Source: Neoceratodus forsteri
Lineage: Eukaryota > Chordata > Ceratodontiformes > Ceratodontidae
Assembly (NCBI GenBank): GCA_016271365.2
Contig: CM028131.1
Location: forward strand, 280,734,001-280,798,000
Direction: 5' to 3'
Length of the DNA: 64,000 bases
Shown here: piece by piece, positions 43,252 through 55,599 of the stretch
How positions within the stretch are numbered: the first letter of the stretch is position 1
Layout of the letters: each line of letters starts with the position of its first letter
Notes under the pieces: model-generated
Told to the model about the DNA's origin: nothing
Seen by the model: the letters and a program-made list of their open reading frames with translations, nothing else
The model's database searches: none
Program-made: the position numbers and the translations under genes

Positions 43252-45712
43252 CACATGCTAGATGTTAACTGGGCGACATGGACTGCAGCCACATCCAAGA
43301 GCAGGGTCATTCTCGATGCCCTACAGGGAGCATGCCTTAGACAGCTAGTGGTGGAACCCACTCAGGAGGGAGCAATATTAGACCGGGTACTCTCAAATGG
43401 AGAGAGGATCACAAACTTAGAAGTCAGTAGACATCTGGGAACAAGCGACCACTGCACAGTGTGCTTCACAATAAACACAACCATGGAGAAAGCCATACAA
43501 AGACAAGGATACTGGACTTTAGAAGGGCTGACTTTGGCATAATGGTGAATACCTGAGGAATGCATTAGCAAATGGCCAGAAAGAAGGAGGGTGGAAGAAC
43601 AATGGAGAAAAATCAAAACTGCCACCATGGAGGCAACAAGCCTTGTGTGAAACAAATAAAGAAAACAAAGCGGAATAAAAACCACTATGGTTCTCAAAAG
43701 AGGTGTCAGGGAAGGTTAAGGAGAAAAAGGCTGCATTCAAAAAGTATAAGGAATCACAGACGGAGCACGACAGGGAACTGTATCAATTAAAGCAGAAAGA
43801 AGTGGGGAAGGCAGTCAGAAAAGCAAAGGTCCAAACCGAGGAAAAGATAGCCAACTCAGTTAAGAAGGAGGATAAAACCTTTTATAGGTACATTAGGGAG
43901 CATAGAAAGGTTAAGGGAGGGATAGTGAAGATTAATAAAGGAGAGGGGAGGTAGGCAGAGGGAGACAGTGAAAAGGCAGAGATACTGAATGAATACTTTT
44001 GCTCAGTATTCACAAAAGAAGAAGAGGAGGAGTTACCTAAACCAAACAGTAGAAGCACTCTGGATAGTGGGGTTGACACCAGTCCATTTACAGGAGAAAG
44101 ATTACTGAAAGAACTCCTAAAACTCAAGGTGGACAAAGCAATGGGGTCTGACGGGATTCACCCTAGAATCCTAAAAGAGCTAAGGGAGGACCTAGTCACA
44201 CCGCTAACCACACTTTTTAACAAATCATGGGAAGATGGGGTGGTATCTGAGGACTGGAGGAGGGCAGATGTGATTCCCCTTCACAAAAGTGGGAGCAAGG
44301 CAGAAGCAGGAAACTACAGACCTGTTAGTTTGACCTCAGTGGTGGGGAAAATGATGGAATCACTTCTGAAAGAAAGAATTGTTGAGTACCTAGAGGCCAG
44401 CAGGGCACAGGACCCAAAGCAGCATGGATTCACAGCAGGAAGGTCATGTCAGACGAATCTAATCGATTTCTTTGACTGGGTGACCAAAGTAATAGACCAG
44501 GGAGGGGCTGTGGATATGGCCTACCTAGACTTTAGCAAGCCATTTGGCATAGTCCCGCACAAAAGATTAACAATCAAGTTAGCCAGCCTGGGAGTGGGTC
44601 CCAGGGTGGTAGCCTGGGTAGCAAACTGGCTGCACAATAGGACACAGAAGGTAATAGTGAATGGAGTCCATTCTGAAGAAAGGGGGTTACTAGTGGAGTA
44701 CCGCAGGGCTCAGTACTGGGTCCAGTCCTCTAACGCCTTTATAGGTGACATTATGAGGGTCTGAAGGAAAGGTATGCCTCTTTGCGGATGACACAAAGAT
44801 CTGTAACAGAGTTGATACATAAGGGGGGGTAGAAAGGATGAGAAGGTGGGAAGGGACTTGGCAAGGTTGGAGGAATGGTCAGACATATGGCAACTTAGAT
44901 TCAATGCAAAGAAGTGCAAAGTAATGCACCTGGGAAATAAAAATCCAGGAGAAGAGTACACAATAGCAGGGGAGGTACTAATGACAACAATAATGGAAAG
45001 GGATCTGGGTGTAGTCATATCAGATGACCTAAAGGTGGGTAAGCAATGTGAGAAGTCAATAAGGAGAGCCAGGGGGATACTAGGATGCATAGGGAGGGGC
45101 ATCACAAGTAGAAAAAGGGAAGTGGTTATCCCTCTGTACAGACAGTTGGTGAGACCCCATCTGGAGTACTGCATGCAGTTTTGGAGACCTCATCTATGCA
45201 AGGACATAGACAGGATGGAAGCAGTCCAGAGGACGGCAATTAAAATAGTGCAGGGTCTACATCAGAAACCATATGAAGAGAGGTTGGGAGAGCTTAATAT
45301 GTATACCCTTGATGAAAGGAGGGACAGGGGGGACATGATAGAAACTTTTAAGTACCTCAAGGGAATCAACAAAATCCAGGAGGGTAGCATCTTTCAGAAA
45401 AAGAGATGTGTAAGAACAAGGGGGCACAATTTAAAGTTAGAGGGGGGACGGCTCAGGGGTAATGTGAGGAAATTCTTTTTCACGGAGAGAGTGGTGGACG
45501 ATGGAACCGCCTTTCTGGAGAGGTTGTGGGGTCTAAAACAGTGGGGGAATTCAAACATGCATGGGACAGACATAAGGCAATTATAGTGGGGGGTTGCAGG
45601 AAGTAGACTGTTGGTTAACTAGAATCTGCAGCTTATCCAATAGGTAGGGAAATGGGCAGACTGGGTGGGCCAAGTGGTCCTTATCTGCCGTCAAAGTCTA
45701 TGTTTCTACACA
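43252..45712 (+). mobile_element. CR1 LINE B nested in solo LTR 2
   Basis: A second CR1 (43256-45708) of the same subfamily as A, closely similar along its length, but starting further 5' in the endonuclease (ATGTTAACTGGGCGACATGG). It ends CCTTATCTGCCGTCAAAGTC and TATGTTTCTA. The flanks share only CACA (43252-43255 and 45709-45712). In solo LTR 1 the undisturbed site reads TCTCACAAACTTGG near 9516. Confidence 0.9.
43259..45586 (+). pseudogene. CR1 B ORF2 remnant
   Basis: Endonuclease end with LDVNWATWTAATSKSR and RHLGTSDHCTVCFTINTT (SDH pair intact); linker VKEKKAAFKKYKESQTEHDR and EDKTFYRYIREHRKVKGGIV; RT from 44129: KAMGSDGIHPRILKELREDL, VIPLHKSGSKAEAGNYRPVS, HGFTAGRSCQTNLIDFFDWV, MAYLDFSKPFGIVPHKRL (motif A with AFD altered to PFG), motif B frame-shifted near 44690, then CLFADDTKICN near 44775 intact. 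The C-terminus from 44846 runs unbroken through LRFNAKKCKVMHLGNKNPGE to RKFFFTERVVDDGTAF. Most of the protein is legible. Confidence 0.88.
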
Positions 45713-46392
45713 AACTTGGATTTAGTCCAAAATAATTCTCTTCTCTCCCTCTCAGGAGCAGCAGCAGACATGCAAGCCAAAAACTCACCCTTTCACAGTT
45801 TTCCCATGCAAATCCACTCAGGATTGCTGCCCAAAATACACTTGAGTTCTTTTCATTTCACTTCCCAGCTCAGAACTAACTGAAAACTGCAAGCAATGTG
45901 GGATTTCCCCAAGATCCAAATGGTTTGGTTGGTTGATTTGGCTGTCAGTCAAAGCAAGAGCTTCCACTTCAGTTGCAAAAAAGGCGCAAAAAGTTCAAAC
46001 TACAGTTTCTACAGATTTTGAATTCAGACAGTTCCTGTAGTCTGGCTACATTTTAGGTCCCACCAGTACTGATTGGTCCAATTTGCAGTCCAGGACCAAG
46101 ATAGTAGAGACAAACAAAACAGTCCTTGCTACAAAGAAAGCAGGTTAGACAAACTACATTATGATTATCACTCTAAATGATTTTCAGCAAATAGTTACAT
46201 CTTTCAACAGAGCTCCCTCTCAGATTACTTAAGCTGCAATCAGGCAGCTCTTAAAGAGACAGTACACAGAGGCTATACAGGCTCTGGTAATCACATTTAA
46301 ACTGCTAAAACGCAGGACACCAACCTGGCAGTGAGCATTTAGGCAAGCTCAAGGAAGACTTTTTGGGAACCCCCATTTGTAGGGGAGTTACA

Positions 46393-47140
46393 TAGGAGTT
46401 TAAGTGTCTTTATCAACAGCAACAAATGAAGTGAAGGAACATCCAAAAGATGTATTAGCATCACATTTTGCAATGGAATCTCACCCTTCAAATCCTTCCC
46501 CCACACACACACACACAACATGACAGGCAGCTAGCAGGGACATAGTTCTGTATCACTGGCTCACCAACTCTCAATACCAGTGCCAGAAACACCATACATT
46601 ACATATTATACCAAGTTACAGCAGCTTGTAAATGAATACTATAAATAAGAAAAAAAACACAACTTCCTCTCCTCATATAGTTCAGTACGTCAGCTGTCAA
46701 GTGAAGTGTAGCTGAAGTCTGAACAGCTGATCACAACAGGTGAACAAGACAGACTAAACTGCTGCTGCACTCTGGAATGTGATTCATTTAGAAGGTTTTT
46801 TTTTTGTGGTTATTTTACTTTACTTTACAGTCAGTCTGTGATTTACATTTCTGCTGGCACCCCCAGTGAACAAACTGGCTATGACTGGGAAGTAAAATAT
46901 AAATCAGTCTTGTGCTGACAGAACTGCACCTTCTCAAGCTCAGCCAAATTGTTCAGACTACACATCACTACTTGTCTAATATCACAAACAGGCTCAAACG
47001 AAGCTGACTCGGAGAAAAGATAAAAACCTCTGACGTAGGATCGAGTTCAGAAATTTATCATAGAAATGAGTACTAACTGGAGAAAAAAAACCCACAGGAG
47101 TCATTTTTATGATCTCAAAAGGCAATTTTATTACACTGGC
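46393..47140 (-). repeat. Copy B of the 1.2-kb repeat, proximal part
   Basis: The reverse complement aligns with copy A from about 26203 to 26950. Shared strings: TGGTTTTTTTTCTCC-like, TTTTTATCTTTTCTC, AGGTGCAGTTCTGTCAGCAC, TTTACTTCCCAGTC and TGACAGCTGAC. The join to the distal part lies at the TAGG duplication of solo LTR 2. Confidence 0.88.
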
Positions 47141-48724
47141 ATAAAGTAAACTGAAAATGCAGAGACATTAGTTAAAACACTTGCCTTTGGTCTTCGTAAA
47201 CTGAACCCATGTTTCTGTGCAATGAGACTTGTTACAGGTTTGCAACTTAGCGACAAGTTCTACCCGCAGGGCAGAATAACCTCCCTGAACTTGTTTCTGG
47301 GCACTGAATAGTCTACTTCAGCTCAAACGTTAGGAAATGTTAATGTTGAGGCATTCTTAGACTAAGGTTTGTCTAAGGGGAGGAGTGCAGTAAATATGTG
47401 CTTAGTCCTTACTCTTAAGGAAGTTGTGGAGTAGCAATGTTCTTGTCCTTGCCTGCATAAATTGTAGTCCATAGTAGTTCCTGTCATGCCCAGTTGGACA
47501 GTTTGTCCAGCTCTGAGAGTAAGGATGGTTGAAAGAATATGATCTGCATCTGAGTCTGTCTGTCCACCAAACCCAAAATTATTTTCTTATTTATTGATTT
47601 CAAATTTGATGACATAGATAGGCACAATGAGCCACGGCTCATTTCCAGGTGCGACCCGGGGAAGGGACTACAACAGGAAGTGAAACAGGAGCATTTTTGG
47701 AGAGGCGCTTTAACTCTGGTACTGTACTGTCCTTTTCCTTGATCTTCCAGAAGGGTACTGAGTGCCAAATACTTGGAAATTATTAAATATATGGCTGGTG
47801 GTTGCAAAAAAAAAAAAAAACTATTACGAAATTATGGCCAACAAGTCAGAGACCCACAGTGAAGCAATGACAAGATATTATGTGGTCAGTCTATGATTTG
47901 GAGAAATTAAAGGCCAAACTAAACCATTCTGTTCCTAGATTTGAAACAATATGGTCCAGGTGGGGTCATTATATGTTAGACCATAGGTCAGACTTTGTAC
48001 CCTGATTTGTTCTTGACCTTCAGAGCTATTGTTACTGTGTGTGGAGGGGGGAGCACTTATTGTATAAGTTGTTCTATATTGCGATATCTGAAGTCCATTC
48101 TTTGTTTTCATTTTGTGGTTGCATTAAGGTCTTGAGTTGTATGTATGAACATGCAGAATACCTTCAATAAACACCAATATGTTTTTTAAAGTGACAGCAA
48201 TAGATGCATGAACATGTGCAATAAAATCACAGTAAAAGTAATGAATTTAGAGAAAGACAAAAAACAATGTAAAAAGTGTACGTGTACTTGGTTATGGGGT
48301 AGCCAGGTTGAAAGCTAAAGGACCATGCCTAAATATTGTTCAGTCTGCATGGACATTATTGCAAATATGATGCCATGTCAGAACACTGTTGTCACGTCAG
48401 AGGAGGTACTGTATCCCCGTGGTTGTATGTCCCATCAAAACCAATCAGCATCCGGAGGGTATGTCTACTTTTACATTATTATCCTTGTGTGTTTGCAAAG
48501 AGATTACACTTTCTGGTTTAGTGAAGTTACGCCATCCATGACCAGATAGTGTTCTGTCCCTCCCTGAAGCATAACTTTACATTGCAAGTACTGGAGACAT
48601 GCGTTTTGCTTTAACATGTGTCTAACAGTGGTCAACATGATGACAGATTTTCCTCACCCAGCCCTAATACCTGACTACCCTGACGATTATCTTTTTTTTT
48701 TTTTTAATGAGGGTACTTTCTGTA
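47141..48724. other. Mostly unassigned sequence with a possible LINE/SINE 3' end
   Basis: At 47805-47550 the minus strand shows a 3' UTR-like run ending GTCATCAAATTTGAAATCAA and TAAATAAG, with a perfect short inverted repeat AATGAGCC/GGCTCATT at 47626-47646. It may be a LINE 3' fragment. A poly-A run lies at 47806-47820. The rest shows no element or gene that I recognise. Confidence 0.3.
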
Positions 48725-49255
48725 CCCCTACCTGACCGGCCCCCATCGGTCTGAACCCCTGCACCCAGCCTATCACCTGCCTTCTCCAGGACTTACCTCA
48801 GCTCCATAGCACCTAAGTTTGCCCCCCAGTGCGGGGCCACCGGGGGTATCTCCCTTGCCCCCAAAAGAAACTGAGTAGGTATGGCAGGGCAAGCACCACG
48901 GTTGGTGGTGTGGGGCCTGCAGTGCAGGGGCGAATGTCCTGCTGCAGTGGTCAGGCACTGTTGTACCCTGTTCATCCCCAGGAGGGAAGGCATACAGTGA
49001 TGTTATGGCGTACATGCCAATGTCTCCCCTGCCTCCCCTATTTTGTGAATGCAGGCTGTTGGACTCCCGGCTTCCACCTGGGCCAATCAAATGCCAATCA
49101 CTGTCCCACCCTCCCCGCAGAGGAGGAGAGCAGTCCTTTGGATGCTCAATCCTCCTCCCCCCAGCCAGCTCTCTGACCCCCCCCCCCGGCTCAGTTCCAA
49201 ACCCAGGTCATCAGCGTTGTGAGCAGTAGTTGTATGCTGTGCGAGGGCCGGCCCC
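48725..49255 (-). mobile_element. SINE-like composite repeat, minus-strand copy
   Basis: The reverse complement begins near 49250 with CACAGCATACAACTACTGCT, CACAACGCTGATGACCTGGG and TTTGGAACTGAG (degenerate B box), then GAGGAGGATTGAGCATCC, GGACTGCTCTCCTCC and GGGGAGGGTGGG, matching the order in the plus-strand copy at 19160-19757. A further fragment of the tRNA-like head lies at about 49690-49755 (minus: CACGACGCTGGCGGCCTGG). Confidence 0.5.
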
Positions 49256-49860
49256 TGATTCTCATTTTTTCTTCCTTTGGCTTGATTTATTCTCCAAAAC
49301 CAGCTGGACCCTGCAGGCTGACTCCTCCCAGTCCCATCACCCAGCTTCCCTAGTCATACCTAAATGACCCCCCCCCCATTGTGGTGACAGTGTGGCGCTT
49401 ACTCAGCCTACTGCTGTCTGACCCAGCTTCAGCCTGCCATGCTGGCTGTTTTCTCTGTTCTGGTTTCCCCAGCCACAGGATGCTGGCATGCAGTTGTGCA
49501 GGTGCGAACATGTGCACGTGCATGTTTCCTGCTTGTGTCTGTCCCTCCCTTGACTTGCTGTGACTGTAATTCCACCTGTGGTTACCCAGTGTGCAGTCTT
49601 ACACTGGACCCGGGAATCCCACTCTCACTGAAGAGGTTAGCATCCTCTTCGACATTAGGTCCTCTTCCTCTCTGCAGGCCCCTGACGACCTACGCGTACT
49701 CCAGAATCCAGGCCGCCAGCGTCGTGAGCAGTATTCCTACCACTGTGCCAGTGGGATGATCCTCTCCCTGCCTATTCAGAATGTGCTTTCTAAGGACCAC
49801 TTGCGGTTTAATTTGTCTAAGCCTCATCCCCCCAAATTCCATGAGAAATAATGAACATGC
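49256..49860. other. C/T-rich sequence with a SINE-head fragment
   Basis: Apart from the tRNA-like fragment at about 49690-49755 I see no recognisable feature. C runs occur at about 49368-49377. Confidence 0.35.
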
Positions 49861-50943
49861 AGTAATGAGTTTTTTACTGAGCTTTTGTTGTTTATGTTTT
49901 AAAATGTAGTTTACAGAGCTGTGTTATTTGTAAAAAAATATCTGGCAATATACATTTTTTTGTTTCTCTCTAATTAAAATGATATTAGACAATACTGGCA
50001 ACCATATGACAGGCATGGAAAAGGTCAAGGTGACACGAGTCTACAAGCGTGAACACGGAAGTTACGGGAGGGTTCTCAGAAGGCATCTGTAATGAACACA
50101 ATGCTTTGCCAATTAACACTTCTCTTAATGAATCTGTACTTCATAGCGCAGCAAGTTCTTCACAGCACAATTCCTCTGTTTCAATTAGAGAACATGATTC
50201 AATATCATTATTCAATCAGTTACTGTGCATCCTGTTATGATGTTCCAGAAAAACGCAATGTGAAATGTCAGGCTAAGCTTAAACCACCTCAGTAAACTCA
50301 TTGTACACAGACATGTATGAGTTTTCCTGATTTCAAAAAAAAAAGATCTCTGTTGGCATACAGTTTAATATGGATGAAGAAATGCCCAAAGTTTAAATGA
50401 CATTTGCATGGAATGTTGTTGAATTCTTTCTGCGATTAATTCTGAAGATATGGATCAGTTTGGTTTGACTGATGAAGAAAACCTCTATGATGATCAAATA
50501 CGTACCATTCATGTCTTCATCTATCCGCTAATTGCCAAAAGTAGATGACTCATCTGACAGCATGCCTCTTGATGCAACGAAGGGAGATGAATGCTATTTT
50601 ATTGTATCTCAACAGTTTATCACTACTGTTCAGTAAGTGTTACTGCTACCATGGTACCTTGTTTATCAAGACCACTATAGGATGTATGATAACTGTTGCT
50701 TCCAAGTGCGAGAATGGCCTTACATTTACGTAAATGGGAGAGCTTGAAGCAGCGTGAAATTATGCCCTTAGGCAGTCTCCTATTTTGCTCTGCAATATTC
50801 TGCAGTAGCATCACATTGGCAAAGGCTATAATGTGTCGGCGGTCACGTATCACAAAACACAGTGGTCATATATTTGACCAGCCATTACCAATGTATGGGA
50901 GAAACACTAGCAGCAGCTACTAAATTTATGAAGGGGAAACAGC
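49861..50943. other. Unassigned AT-rich sequence, possibly unique host DNA
   Basis: No repeat motif, inverted repeat or domain that I recognise. Open frames are short and unremarkable. Confidence 0.35.
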
Positions 50944-53130
50944 TTAGGCCCTGTTCAGACTAGCACATTTAAAATGGTTTAAGGAGCTTAAACCGTTTTA
51001 ATATGCCCTAGCATGGTTTGTGTTCGCACTTAACACGCTTGGTAGTCCCTGATAAGACCTAGACTTAAACACAGTTTTAAAAACATTTCAAGAGTTAAAT
51101 CGGACTTACCTGCAGTGCGAATGGTCAGGCATGGGGCCAGATAATCAAAACTTTGCTCCGGGGCTAAATTAGCACTGTCTGGTGGGCAAAGTTAGCCCGG
51201 AGCACAAAGCAAGCTATATTCAAAAAGAAATAGCCTAGGGCAAACAGCCTCTGAATATAGCATGGGAATGAGGCCAGGCAAACTGGGCTGGGAATGCAGG
51301 GCAAACATAGCCCTGTAATGTGACAGCTCTGAATATAGCAACCAGGAAGTGCAGACCTCAACAACAACACAGTGTACAGCGACGTGAAGGTAGGTAGAGG
51401 CAACCTATATGGCCAATGTGTATCCCAGCAAATGCGTGGATCCAGTACAGCTGCAGGGAGCATCTTGTGGGACAGCACAGTGTGCAAAACAGTATAATAT
51501 TCCCTGAACCGTTTGCGCAGAGCTAATGCATTTGTGCGGGATTAGCATGGAGCTAAGCTGTTTGCCCGGTGCTAAACTTTGCCATATTCAAAAGTGACAT
51601 GAAAATTAGCCTACTTAGGTAGTCTCTGGGCAAACAGCCACATTAGCATCTCATTATGCCCTGATTTGCATGCAGCTTGCCCAGCGTTACTGCAGGGTCC
51701 CATAGCTCCACCTGTAGGTCAGTCTGGAAGTACAGGGGCTGGCCAGGTCCGACTGCAGCTCCACCTGTTGGTCAGTCAGGTAGTGCATGATGATAGCTGC
51801 AGGCTACATGTAAACAGTACAGCAGAGCATAGCATATCGTACCCCAGGGTACAACTCAGCATAGGCACAGGTAGTGGTGGTGCTGCATGCAACCGTCTCG
51901 CTGTAGGTCATGCTACAGTGCACAGCAGACACTACAGTAGCAAGGGGGCCGGTAGTGTGAGGTACACGGCAATGCCTATGGTATGTAGGGCAGTGATGAC
52001 CACTGCACTGTACACAGTGACAGGCCCAGCTTGCAGGTGATTACTAACAGTGGACAGTACTGTTACGCTGTTGTGTGATCCACAGATGCTGCACCTGTGG
52101 CATGGGATGCTCACAGTGACATATACATGGCTGGCTGTGTGTGCAGTGACATCTGTATAGTTGTGCGGTATGTGGCTGGGGGGACACGTAAGATCCGACA
52201 GACACACAGGTGGTGGGGTATTCCCACTACTGGCCCATGTGCACTGCATGATGTGTCCCAGCCTTGTGGCCACACCTGGGCTGTGGTAAAGTCAGGCCCC
52301 CCGTACACCCTCCCTTCAATGGCCACCATGCTCACAGTGCTGCATGTGTGTGCTGTCATCTGTTGGTCACCACAGACGTATGGTCTGCAGGTGTGTGCTG
52401 TATGGCCACACTACCACGATGTCCTCTGTGGGCCAGATTACCCCTTACTGCCTGGCATGGATGGGACTGGTGACAGCTGTTGGCATCATGGTGATGCCAT
52501 CAGTGAGCAGCATGTGTCCTCCATGTCTGGCATTTTCTAAGTGTCATATTCATATGTTAGGGTCATGCAAGCCGCGCAAACACCGTGCAAACACCGCGCA
52601 AAACAGCAATGTCATGCAAAGCTGTTTGCCCAGGGTTAAGACCAGCTTTTCCTGGGCAGTAATTTGTACCACGCAAAGGGTCACGCTACGTTGTGCTAAA
52701 CACCTTAGCGTGGCGCTAGCCGATGAATATCCCATAGCGCCTGTATTCATGTTCAGTGTGCCCCTTGCATATAATTATGGTTTGCCTGGCGCTAATGCGA
52801 TTTGCGCACACTATTTGTCCTTTTGAATATAGCAGCCCTGCGCTAATCCCGCGCTAAACCCGTGCAAACGGTTTGCGCACCACGCAAAGCTTTGAATATC
52901 TGGGCCCTGGTTCCCTTTCATGAAGCTGGATGTTATCCTTGTGTGTGAGAATCGGTTGCTAGTTAATCCGGTCCAGAGGCAGTAGTGCAGATGCTGCAAA
53001 CTGTTTTTAATAACAATTTACAACACGCTAGTGACAATGTGGACGCTACAACATGGATGCTACAGCACGGTAATTAATCTGTACTTAAAAACATTTTAAA
53101 TTACCATGCTGTAGTGTGAACAGGGCCTTA
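50944..53130. mobile_element. Harbinger-type non-autonomous element (outer), TSD TTA
   Basis: The ends read GGCCCTGTTCAGACTA (from 50947) and, complemented, GGCCCTGTTCACACTA (from 53127), matching at 15 of 16 bases. TTA flanks both sides (50944-50946 and 53128-53130), the 3-bp TWA duplication typical of PIF/Harbinger. Without the inner element it is about 0.4 kb and has further internal symmetry (ACATTTAAAATGGTTTAAGG against CTTAAAAACATTTTAAATTA). It has no coding capacity. Confidence 0.82.
51134..52907. mobile_element. Inner Harbinger-type element with GGGCCCAGATATTCAAA-like ends
   Basis: The left end GGGCCAGATAATCAAAACTT and the complement of the right end GGGCCCAGATATTCAAAGCT are clear inverted repeats. 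They share the end motif of the autonomous-type element at 6331-6348. Subterminal TTTTGAATATAGC and GCTATATTCAAAAAG strings and many GCGC/TTTGC repeats lie near both ends. The TG/CA-rich interior resembles the noncoding interior at 4800-6190 and lacks ORFs, so this is a deletion derivative. The target duplication is ambiguous (possibly TGG). Confidence 0.72.
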
Positions 53131-55096
53131 TATTAGGTGGAGATGCACAATGCAACTCTCTCAGCATTCTGCCAAATATGGACTGTATACGTTCATGGAT
53201 CTTGAAACAAAGAAAATACTCTGCCTCAGTCTTGTACAGATAATGATATTTCAAACTCTGGTGAAGCCATTCTTAATATATATTGCATTTTCCTAAAAAT
53301 AAAGTTGCATGCCCCACACCAAATTTATATACTATGTTGATAATGATTATACCCTGTTTAATCAGTTTCACCACCATTTGTACAATGTAATTGTTTCACA
53401 CCCACCTTTTCATCCAGGTTTCATATCTCCTCCAATAGGCATAAGCCTCAGTGCTGCAGTGTTCCCCATCTGAAGAAACGTGGTCACTTGTCATCCATGC
53501 AGGCATTGCTGCACCCATAAAATGCAGAAAACAGGCTGTGTCAGAACTGTGCTGTCCTCTGTCAATTGCCCGCAGCCTGTCATGTCCTGCAATGCAGCAA
53601 ACGCAAGACATTCCCTTACTCCTGTCATCTGCACCTCAGCGTGATGTGCTGACACTCGGCCACAAGTGCAAGTTACATAATTTTTGGTTTTCTGCCATTA
53701 CATGCATTCCCTGTGAGACCAGTGTAGACATAGGGTTTATTATCTTAAAATGTGAGCAGTGGTAATTTAACAGTTGATACAGTGGGGATATTATTCATTC
53801 AGTGCTGAGATAGTGGTTTCTTCTTTTTTTTAAGACTACCTCTGTTTATGTAACAAATCTGCACATACAATACTCAGTTATTTATTTCTTTGACAGAGTT
53901 CTCAAGTCGAAAATTCAACTGCAGTGCAGTTGGAGGGCCTGAAGAGGGGACCTGAATTTTTGAAACAAGACTGTCCAGTTGGTCAGTTAGTCACTGATTG
54001 ACACGTACAGGTGCAATCTTACATGAAGAAATCAGACCTCGCGATAGTATACTACTTTGAAGCCTGTCACATGTCAAAGGTTCAGTATCAGCATATACAA
54101 TGATTCTTTATCTTTGAATCCATTTTACTGACAGTATTTAAACAGTGATGCACAGCAAAGATTGGGTAGTGGTACCAGCACCACGCGACAAGTGGTGTTA
54201 ACTAGAGTTGCTCATAATCCATTGAACAAAATTAAATTCATTGGATTCTGAGCCTTTTTTTTCAGAATTTCAAAATGAGACCTGAAAATCCAAATTCTGA
54301 AAAAAACAATCAGAATCAGAGTGTGACTGGGTGTTCCCTTTTCTGCCTGCAGGTTATATCTCTTGTCTCTTAGCCCAGTAACTCTGAGAGCTGACCCTCG
54401 GTCCCCAGACTCCCCCCCCCCCCAAGTCCTGTCACTGGGCTTGTCAATAAGAAGACAATCAGCCAAGGAGATGAGCGGATCTTCAGTTACAGTTGTATCG
54501 CAGGTAATGACAGCTGATGAACTATGTACTGACGGCTGAGCGGCTGAACGAGGGAGGTGGTGAGTGGTACTTGTTGGTGCTCAGTGTGTTTACTGGTGAG
54601 AGAGCCTTGATAACCTGATGGCAGAAGAGGTGTTGGGTTGTGGATCCTACACACTAACAGTTAAGTGAGCGTCAGTGTAATAACATTATCAAAAATGACT
54701 GGATATGGAGGGTTGCACACTAGATTGCCATGAACGGCACAGATAAGTAGGCATCTGATGTTGGGGAAGGTCATTTTGTCTGGCAGATGCTATGCCCAGT
54801 GACATATTGTACAAATTATTGCAAAAGGTGAAGTTGCTACTTAAATATTTGGGGTAACACACCACGATATGTGTGGCAATAACTGACCAATGAACTTCTT
54901 TGATGATAGTAGAACTCAGTTGTGCCTATCAACTGCCAAAAACAATAAGTGCACTGTGCTTATATGAAACTGCACACCCTGTCATGTGGTGTCCCATATA
55001 TAGGCAATGTGGCAACTTCATAGGTATTTATAAAATGAGTTTTGGGGAGTAACCTGAGTGCATGTCCTTAACAAATGTTTCCTGTATTTAACTTTA
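53131..55096. other. Unassigned sequence with one short inverted repeat
   Basis: No LINE, LTR or protein similarity. Near 54244-54318 a small fold-back pairs GATTCTGA...TTTTTTTTCAGAATTT with AAATTCTGAAAAAA...TCAGAATC, which might be a MITE remnant. A C run lies at 54411-54424. The remainder could be unique host DNA. Confidence 0.35.
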
Positions 55097-55251
55097 GCAA
55101 TAACCAACAACAGGGTATGGGTTTACAGTCATTTAATGCACACCTGGGATATGTTGTGAGGCATGAGGCCACAGGCTGAGTTTCCTCACAGCACCCCAGA
55201 CATGCATTAAATGCCTATAAACCCATACCCTAGAATGGGTTTTACACTTAT
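55097..55251. mobile_element. Fold-back MITE, copy 2
   Basis: The core arms AGGGTATGGGTTTACAGTCA and the complement of TGCCTATAAACCCATACCCT (ends near 55112 and 55231) continue inward with ATTTAATGCA on both sides. The left flank CAATAACCAACAACAGGGT resembles the start of the fold-back at 28576 (CAATAAACCATGACAGGGT). The family is therefore shared although the interiors differ. Confidence 0.7.
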
Positions 55252-55599
55252 AACATGGGTTGTGCAAAACCTCTGAGCTGACTGTCAGAAATGACTTTTT
55301 CTTCTGCAGACAGACAGAAAAAGGTACTGTATCCATTCCTGCCATGTGCAAAGTAGTCCCTCAAAAGAAAACCACACTGCATGGGTGTTTTCCAGACAGA
55401 AATGTGACACATACACGACTGATGACCTGGGCACCATTACACAGGCAGCATCAGGTGATAAATGGTAAAATGAAGTCGAACAATAAGATAATGCTACACA
55501 CATACAATACTGTGTCTATATGCCTGGACCTGTGGATTGCTCCAGGGCTTCACCTTCACCAGTGGGCCATCTTGATTGTGTGGGAGTAAGCTGAGAAAC

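Larger units (their letters stand above)
39628..46396 (-). mobile_element. Gypsy-family solo LTR 2, with two nested CR1 insertions
   Basis: The LTR begins TGTAACCCCTAGGTGGCACT at 39632 and ends GAGTTACA at 46392. The target duplication TAGG lies at 39628-39631 and 46393-46396. Its three pieces (39632-40176, 42571-43255 and 45709-46392) sum to about 1.9 kb and align with solo LTR 1. Copy A of the 1.2-kb repeat preserves the empty site (CTCCTACATTT near 26945-26955), so the insertion into copy B is proven by an in-window control. Confidence 0.9.

Noticed and set aside
49861..55096. Exons of a host protein gene
   Set aside because: Open frames are short, without recognisable domains or paired splice signals. 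I could not support any host gene.
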